From Prevotellaceae bacterium (GTDB lineage Bacteria; Bacteroidota; Bacteroidia; Bacteroidales; Bacteroidaceae), in contig JAJPYW010000031.1 in the NCBI GenBank assembly GCA_021204715.1, forward strand, positions 1 through 8,959: a stretch of 8,959 nucleotides of DNA, given 5' to 3'. Shown in pieces: positions 4,394-8,959 of this stretch. Each line of letters opens with the position of its first letter. Within the stretch, counting starts at the first letter, position 1. The notes beneath the pieces were generated by a model. That model searched no databases. It saw nothing but the letters and a program-made list of their open reading frames with translations, and was not told where the DNA came from. A program made the position numbers and the translations under genes.

Positions 4394-7171
4394 ATGGAGA
4401 CGACAAGTACATTGGAAACGTTGGTGCGGGAACGCATCTTGGTGTTGGACGGCGCCATGGGCACCATGATACAGTCTTATAGCTTGACCGAAGACGACTT
4501 CCGAGGCCCGCGCTTCGCCCGTGTACCCGGCCAGTTGAAAGGCAACAACGACTTGCTTTGCCTCACCCGCCCCGACATCATCACCGACATCCACCGCCGT
4601 TACTTGGCCGCCGGAGCCGACATCATCGAGACCGACAGTTTCAGCGCCACCTCTATCTGCATGGCCGACTACCATGTAGAAGCATACGTCGGCGAAATCA
4701 ACCTTGCCGCCGCCCGCTTGGCACGCCAAGCGGCCGACGAGTACACCCGTCTTACTCCCCACAAGCCCCGCTTCGTGGCCGGTTCTGTAGGCCCTACGAA
4801 CAAGACTTGCTCCCTAAGTCCCGACGTGAACAATTCCGCTTTGCGCGCCTTGACCTTCGACACGCTTGCCGCGGCCTACGTGGAGCAGATGAACGCTCTT
4901 CTACAAGGCGGCGTGGACGCATTGCTCGTGGAGACCGTATTCGACACGTTGAACGCCAAAGCCGCCCTTTATGCCGCCGAAGAAGCCATGCGGCAGGCAG
5001 GGCGGCGGGTGCCGCTCATGCTCTCCGTCACCATATCCGACACGGCGGGACGTACCCTTTCGGGGCAGACGCTCGAAGCCTTGCTTGCCTCGGTTGCCCA
5101 CGCGCCGCTCTTCTCCATCGGGCTGAACTGCTCCTACGGCGCGCGCTTGTTGAAGCCCTTCTTGGAACGGCTTGCCGCGCGCGCGCCTTACTATATATCC
5201 GCTTATCCCAATGCCGGCCTGCCCGACAGCATGGGGCGTTATGACCAGTCGCCCGACCAGATGGCGCGCGAAGTGGAACCCTACGTGTCCGAAGGCTTGG
5301 TCAATATCCTTGGGGGTTGTTGCGGCACTACCGACGAGTACATCGCCCGTTTCGCCCGGTTGGTGGAAGGCGCCGCACCCCACCGCCCCGCCGCGAAGCC
5401 CGAAACGCTGCAACTCTCCGGGCTGGAACTGTTGGAGCTTACACCCGAGGTGAAGTTCGTCAATGTAGGCGAGCGTTGCAATGTGGCCGGCTCGCGCAAG
5501 TTCCTGCGTGTAGTCAGCGAAAAGAAATACGACGAGGCGCTCGTCATTGCCCGCCGTCAGGTGGAGGACGGGGCGCTTGTCATCGACATCAACATGGACG
5601 ACGGGCTGCTTGACGCCCGTGCCGAGATGGTCAACTTCCTGAACTTGATCGCTTCCGAACCCGACATCGCCCGTGTGCCCGTCATGCTCGACTCTTCCAA
5701 ATGGGAGGTTATCGAGGCGGGCTTGAAGTGCTTGCAAGGCAAGGCCATTGTCAATTCCATCTCCTTGAAAGAGGGCGAGGAGAAGTTCTTGGAACACGCG
5801 CGTGCCATCCGGCGCTACGGTGCCGCCGTCATTGTGATGGCCTTCGATGAAAGCGGCCAAGCCGATACCTACGGGCGCCGCATTGCCGTTTGTGGGAGGG
5901 CTTACAAGCTGCTTGTGGAGCAAGCGGGCTTCAATCCGCACGACATCATCTTCGATCCCAACGTGCTGGCCATCGCCACCGGCATGGCCGAGCACGACAA
6001 TTATGCCGTAGACTTCATACGTGCCACCCGTTGGATTCGCACCCATCTGCCCGGCGCGCACGTCAGCGGCGGGGTGAGCAATCTCTCCTTCGCTTTCCGT
6101 GGAAACAACTACATCCGCGAGGCCATCCACGCCGTTTTCCTCTACCATGCCATTGCTGCCGGTATGGACATGGGCATCGTCAATCCCGCCACTTCGGTGC
6201 TTTACACCGACATTCCGGAAGATTTGTTGGAGCTGATAACCGATGTGGTGCTCAACCGCCGCGCCGATGCCGCCGAGCGGCTTGTCGAAGTGGCCGCGCG
6301 CTTGAAAGCGCAGGCTGACGCAGCCCGGGCGGCAGGTGTTGTAAGCGGTGCGTCCGCCACGGCCGACGCGCGTGACTTATGGCGGCAAGGCACCGTGGAA
6401 GAGCGCTTGCAGCATGCGCTTGTCAAGGGTGTCGCCGATTGCTTGCCTGCCGACTTGGAGGAGGCTTTGCAGCGTTACGGCAAGGCGGTGGCTGTCATCG
6501 AGGGACCGCTCATGGCGGGCATGAACCATGTGGGCGACCTCTTTGGTGCGGGCAAGATGTTCTTGCCGCAAGTGGTGAAAGCGGCGCGTGTCATGAAGCA
6601 GGCGGTTTCCATTTTGCAGCCGCTCATTGAGGCCGAGAAGCGGGAAGGCGCGGCGTCGGCAGGCAAGGTGTTGCTCGCTACGGTGAAGGGCGACGTGCAC
6701 GACATTGGCAAGAACATCGTCGCTGTGGTAATGGCATGCAACGGGTACGAGATAATCGACTTGGGTGTCATGGTGCCGGCCGAGACCATTGTGCAGCGGG
6801 CCATGGAAGAACACGTGGACATGATTGGGCTAAGCGGGCTTATCACGCCCTCATTGGAGGAGATGGTGCACGTGGCCTCGTGCTTGGAGAAGGCGGGTGC
6901 GGACATTCCCTTGCTCATTGGCGGCGCCACCACTTCGCAGCTGCACACGGCTTTGAAGATTGCTCCCGTCTACCACGCGCCCGTAGTCCACTTGAAGGAT
7001 GCTTCGCAGAATGTTGTGGTGGCGGCAAGGCTCATGAATCCTTCCATGAAGGCTTCTTTCGAGGCGGAGTTGCTGCAGCGGTACAGCCACTTGCGGGCGC
7101 AAAAAGAGACGGGACAGTCGCAGACTGTCCCGTTGGAAGAGGCGCGTGCAGGGCGATTGAAGTTGTTCTGA
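4394..7171 (+). CDS. metH: Cobalamin-dependent methionine synthase without reactivation domain
   Basis: MetH moves a methyl group from 5-methyltetrahydrofolate through cobalamin to homocysteine, giving methionine. Domains in order: homocysteine-binding barrel, about 10-325, with LDGAMGTM at 18-25 and zinc ligands Cys246 (GLNCSYG), Cys309 and Cys310 (GGCCGTT); folate-binding barrel, about 350-625, with [13 protein letters not shown] at 355-367 and [10 protein letters not shown] at 398-407; helical cobalamin cap, about 660-755; and cobalamin-binding fold, about 757-885, with [10 protein letters not shown], where His769 is the lower cobalt ligand, Asp767 its partner, Ser814, and GGATTS at 843-848. 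All key residues are present. The 925-residue chain stops where the S-adenosylmethionine reactivation domain would begin (E. coli MetH has about 1227 residues). No remnant of that domain follows the TGA. A terminator follows 45 bases later. No cobalamin riboswitch is seen upstream. A perfect palindrome lies in the last codons. Confidence 0.97.
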   Translation: METTSTLETLVRERILVLDGAMGTMIQSYSLTEDDFRGPRFARVPGQLKGNNDLLCLTRPDIITDIHRRYLAAGADIIETDSFSATSICMADYHVEAYVGEINLAAARLARQAADEYTRLTPHKPRFVAGSVGPTNKTCSLSPDVNNSALRALTFDTLAAAYVEQMNALLQGGVDALLVETVFDTLNAKAALYAAEEAMRQAGRRVPLMLSVTISDTAGRTLSGQTLEALLASVAHAPLFSIGLNCSYGARLLKPFLERLAARAPYYISAYPNAGLPDSMGRYDQSPDQMAREVEPYVSEGLVNILGGCCGTTDEYIARFARLVEGAAPHRPAAKPETLQLSGLELLELTPEVKFVNVGERCNVAGSRKFLRVVSEKKYDEALVIARRQVEDGALVIDINMDDGLLDARAEMVNFLNLIASEPDIARVPVMLDSSKWEVIEAGLKCLQGKAIVNSISLKEGEEKFLEHARAIRRYGAAVIVMAFDESGQADTYGRRIAVCGRAYKLLVEQAGFNPHDIIFDPNVLAIATGMAEHDNYAVDFIRATRWIRTHLPGAHVSGGVSNLSFAFRGNNYIREAIHAVFLYHAIAAGMDMGIVNPATSVLYTDIPEDLLELITDVVLNRRADAAERLVEVAARLKAQADAARAAGVVSGASATADARDLWRQGTVEERLQHALVKGVADCLPADLEEALQRYGKAVAVIEGPLMAGMNHVGDLFGAGKMFLPQVVKAARVMKQAVSILQPLIEAEKREGAASAGKVLLATVKGDVHDIGKNIVAVVMACNGYEIIDLGVMVPAETIVQRAMEEHVDMIGLSGLITPSLEEMVHVASCLEKAGADIPLLIGGATTSQLHTALKIAPVYHAPVVHLKDASQNVVVAARLMNPSMKASFEAELLQRYSHLRAQKETGQSQTVPLEEARAGRLKLF
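7109..7133. repeat. Perfect 11-bp inverted repeat inside the 3' end of metH
   Basis: ACGGGACAGTC (7109-7119) pairs perfectly with 7123-7133 around the loop GCA. It lies 36 bases before the metH stop codon and encodes Thr-Gly-Gln-Ser-Gln-Thr-Val-Pro in the linker after the cobalamin domain. No T-run follows it on the coding strand, so it is not a classical terminator. Confidence 0.85.
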
Positions 7172-7215
7172 TTGTGCTTGCAGGGGCTGTATAGTAAGGC
7201 CTTTGATAGATATAG

Positions 7216-7251
7216 ATTGCCCCCGTTACAGTTGTCTGTAGCGGGGGCAAT
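7216..7251. terminator. Shared terminator hairpin between convergent metH and gdhA
   Basis: A 16-bp stem (7216-7231 with 7236-7251) carries a GC core CCCCCG/CGGGGG, one T-G pair and a TTGT loop. It lies 45 bases past the metH stop and 33 bases past the gdhA stop on the other strand. T-tracts on either side are weak (ATTTGTCT downstream on the plus strand), but position and stem strength favour a bidirectional terminator. Confidence 0.82.
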
Positions 7252-7283
7252 GCGTATTTGTCTCCTTCAAACGGGCTCGTTGT

Positions 7284-8621
7284 TTATACAATGCCTTGTG
7301 CCATCATCGCATTAGCTACTTTCATGAAGCCTGCCACGTTGGCGCCTTTCACGTAGTTCACGTAGCCGTCGGGCTCGGTACCGTACTTCACGCAGTTCCT
7401 GTGGATGTCTTCCATGATGGCGTGCAGCATGGAGTCTACTTTCTCGGCGCTCCATGAGAGGCGCTCGGAGTTCTGGCTCATCTCCAATCCCGATACCGAT
7501 ACACCGCCTGCGTTGCTTGCCTTTCCCGGGGCGTAGAGTATCTTGGCTTCTTGGAACACCTTGATAGCTTCGGGGGTGGAGGGCATGTTGGCGCCTTCTG
7601 ACACGGCGATTACACCGTTGGCCACGAGCTGACGGGCGTGTTCTCCGTCTATTTCGTTCTGTGTGGCGCAAGGCAGCGCTATGTCGGCTTTCTCGCCCCA
7701 AGGTTTCTCGCCTTCTACGTATTTCACGCCGGGGAATCGGTCGGCATATTCATAGATACGTCCACGGTAGAGGTTCTTCAATTCCATGATGTAGTCAAGT
7801 TTCTCGCGGTCTATGCCGGCGGGGTCGTACACGTAGCCGTCGGAGTCGGACATGGTGAGTACTTTGCCTCCAAGCTGCAATACTTTCTCGGCGGTGTACT
7901 GGGCCACGTTGCCCGCGCCCGATATGAGTACGGACTTGCCTTCGAGGTTCATGCCTTTGGTCTTGAGCATTTCCATCAAGAAGTACACGTTGCCGTAGCC
8001 GGTGGCTTCGGGGCGTATCAGCGAGCCGCCATATTCTTGTCCTTTACCTGTCAACACGCCGCTGAACTCGCGCGTCAGCTTCTTGTACATGCCGAACATG
8101 TAGCCCACTTCGCGGCCGCCCACGCCTATGTCGCCGGCGGGTACGTCGATGTCGGGGCCTATGTGTCTTCCCAATTCAAGCATGAAGGCTTGGCAGAAGC
8201 GCATCACTTCGGCGTTGCTTTTGCCGCGGGGTGAGAAGTCGGAGCCGCCTTTGCCGCCGCCCATGGGCAGGGTGGTAAGGGAGTTCTTGAATACTTGCTC
8301 GAATGCCAAGAATTTCAGGATGCTCAAATTGACGGAGGCATGGAAACGGATACCGCCTTTGTAGGGGCCGATGGCGTTGTTGTGTTGTATGCGGTAGCCC
8401 ATGTTGGTCTGCACGTTGCCTTTGTCGTCTACCCACGTTACGCGGAATTGGTACACTCTGTCGGGGATGCAGAGGCGTTCAATCAGGTTGGCTTTCTCGA
8501 ATTCGGGGTGCTTGTTGTACTCTTCTTCAATGGTGGAGAGGACTTCTTCCACGGCTTGATGATACTCTGGTTCGTTGGGGAACCTTCTTTTCAAATTTTC
8601 CAATACATTGGTTGCTTTCAT
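7284..8621 (-). CDS. gdhA: NADP-type glutamate dehydrogenase (hexameric)
   Basis: GDH interconverts 2-oxoglutarate plus ammonia and glutamate in the cytoplasm; it is a main ammonia-assimilation enzyme in Bacteroides. The 445-residue chain has the normal length of the small hexameric class. Visible sites are GPYKGGIRFH (85-94, Lys88), PMGGGKGGSDF (119-129, catalytic Lys124), PAGDIGVGGREVG (161-173, catalytic Asp164), the Rossmann motif SGAGNVA (234-240) and GKASNAGGVSVSGLEMSQN (366-384). After the second Rossmann strand comes MSDSDGY. A serine here, and the close likeness to bacterial gdhA, suggests NADP use, though dual specificity is not excluded. The start ATG (8619-8621) gives the standard N-terminus and lies about 73 bases below the predicted transcript start. 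It converges with metH and appears to be transcribed alone. Nitrogen-dependent control is plausible from the inverted repeat around its promoter. Confidence 0.97.
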   Translation of the reverse strand: MKATNVLENLKRRFPNEPEYHQAVEEVLSTIEEEYNKHPEFEKANLIERLCIPDRVYQFRVTWVDDKGNVQTNMGYRIQHNNAIGPYKGGIRFHASVNLSILKFLAFEQVFKNSLTTLPMGGGKGGSDFSPRGKSNAEVMRFCQAFMLELGRHIGPDIDVPAGDIGVGGREVGYMFGMYKKLTREFSGVLTGKGQEYGGSLIRPEATGYGNVYFLMEMLKTKGMNLEGKSVLISGAGNVAQYTAEKVLQLGGKVLTMSDSDGYVYDPAGIDREKLDYIMELKNLYRGRIYEYADRFPGVKYVEGEKPWGEKADIALPCATQNEIDGEHARQLVANGVIAVSEGANMPSTPEAIKVFQEAKILYAPGKASNAGGVSVSGLEMSQNSERLSWSAEKVDSMLHAIMEDIHRNCVKYGTEPDGYVNYVKGANVAGFMKVANAMMAQGIV

Positions 8622-8660
8622 ACTTTATCTCTTTGATTAGTTGATTGATAATATAGCTCT

Positions 8661-8741
8661 TTTATAAACAATTTGCATTGTTCTTGTCAGATTCGGATGC
8701 AAATTTACACAAATAATTTGAATATGCAAACAGTTTATAAA
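8661..8741. promoter_or_regulatory. 18-base inverted repeat bracketing the gdhA promoter (possible operator pair)
   Basis: The left arm TTTATAAACAATTTGCAT (8661-8678) and the right arm (8724-8741) are inverted copies matching at 16 of 18 positions, with 45 bases between. The right arm overlaps the -33 element and the left lies in the transcribed leader. A third ATGCAAA at 8697-8703 overlaps the -7 element. The left arm also contains the small stem AACAAT/ATTGTT (8667-8682). A regulator binding site is an inference; TTTATAAA is itself palindromic, so part of the match comes cheaply in AT-rich DNA. Confidence 0.5.
8700..8730 (-). promoter_or_regulatory. Bacteroides-type promoter for gdhA
   Basis: On the minus strand TTTG (8727-8730), a 19-base spacer and TAAATTTG (8700-8707) match the -33/-7 consensus exactly. 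Transcription should begin near 8694, giving a leader of about 73 bases before the gdhA ATG at 8621. Confidence 0.82.
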
Positions 8742-8959
8742 TAAAGTGTGGATTTGTGGGGAGAAGACATTGTTTAGATTGCGGTGTAATGGGGGGCTTC
8801 TATGTTTGAGGCATTGTCTTGGATTAGGCTCTGTGGGTATGCGGATGGGGTTGGGGCTTTCTTTTTGGTCTGTATAATGGGGATGCTGATATACTTTTGG
8901 CTGCGGATGGGCCTTTGTTTCACATCTACGCACTACGCCGGATATGGTCGTTCCTCCCG
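8742..8959. other. Non-coding stretch upstream of gdhA; G/T-rich, no gene recognised
   Basis: I see no convincing gene here. The open minus-strand frame across 8637-8933 has a His/Pro/Asn-rich low-complexity translation and overlaps the gdhA promoter. The plus strand is strongly skewed: by hand count 8751-8900 holds 55 G and 14 C, with runs GGGGGG near 8791 and GGGGTTGGGG near 8847. TACTTTTG at 8892-8899 fits a plus-strand -7 element, but the nearest TTTG (8864-8867) is 24 bases away, so a promoter for a gene beyond the window is only weakly supported. Confidence 0.45.

Noticed and set aside
3313..4467. Long open frame antisense to the YIP1 and smpB genes
   Set aside because: It spans two intact genes and their spacer on the opposite strand; the His/Glu/Ala-rich translation has no domain and there is no promoter.
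4901..6148. Long open frame antisense to metH (minus strand)
   Set aside because: It is the complement of a GC-rich gene with strong codon bias. Its translation is Gly/Val/His-rich with no recognisable domain, and metH in the other strand is unmistakable.
7172..7283. Frameshift that removed the metH reactivation domain
   Set aside because: Between the metH stop and gdhA there are only 112 bases, including the terminator hairpin, in no frame resembling that domain. If lost, it was deleted and not frameshifted.
8661..8741. Invertible (phase-variable) promoter at gdhA
   Set aside because: The arms are inverted, but only 45 bases lie between them, much shorter than known Bacteroides invertible promoters. 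One arm contains the -33 element, and no invertase gene is near.
8637..8933. 98-residue minus-strand frame upstream of gdhA
   Set aside because: It covers the gdhA leader and promoter and ends just before gdhA; its Pro/His/Asn-rich translation looks like chance.
1..8959. CRISPR array, tRNA/rRNA genes, insertion-sequence transposase or defence system
   Set aside because: No regularly spaced repeats, cloverleaf or ribosomal sequence, transposase motifs or known defence domains were seen on either strand.

Overview
The window reads as chromosome of a Bacteroidales bacterium, most likely in or near the family Bacteroidaceae. The evidence is four good matches to the Bacteroides primary sigma-factor promoter (a -7 TAnnTTTG, three of them with a -33 TTTG 19-20 bases upstream), a NigD-like lipoprotein with an acidic surface-export signal, a Bacteroidetes-style YIP1 protein, and no clear Shine-Dalgarno sites. 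The long genes are GC-rich and the promoter regions are AT-rich. The species cannot be told from this window.

Layout. Positions 3-380 (+) are the 3' end of a PutA-type proline-catabolism enzyme, ending at a strong 19-bp hairpin (402-442). It converges with a minus-strand Omp85/BamA-family outer-membrane barrel gene (629-1897). Between them is a 135-base palindrome-rich insert (479-613) flanked by an almost exact 37-base direct repeat that contains the last codons of the barrel gene. The barrel gene and a small orphan gene (2148-2339, +) are driven by back-to-back divergent promoters at 2033-2063 and 2090-2121.

A probable operon runs 2479-7171 (+): NigD-like lipoprotein, YIP1 membrane protein, smpB (trans-translation factor), and metH (cobalamin-dependent methionine synthase). 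Gaps are 6, 27 and 43 bases, with the only clear promoter at 2445-2452. MetH has the homocysteine, folate, cobalamin-cap and cobalamin-binding domains but stops where the S-adenosylmethionine reactivation domain would begin. A bidirectional terminator hairpin (7216-7251) separates metH from the convergent gdhA (7284-8621, -), an NADP-type glutamate dehydrogenase. Its promoter (8700-8730) is bracketed by an 18-base inverted repeat (16 of 18 matching).

The window is mostly ordinary core and housekeeping sequence. I do not see a defence system, CRISPR array, transposase or RNA gene. The items most worth a second look are the repeat-flanked palindromic insert, the inverted repeat around the gdhA promoter, the MetH without a reactivation domain (with a perfect palindrome in its last codons), and the small protein that resembles only the leading arm of a HigA-type antitoxin.
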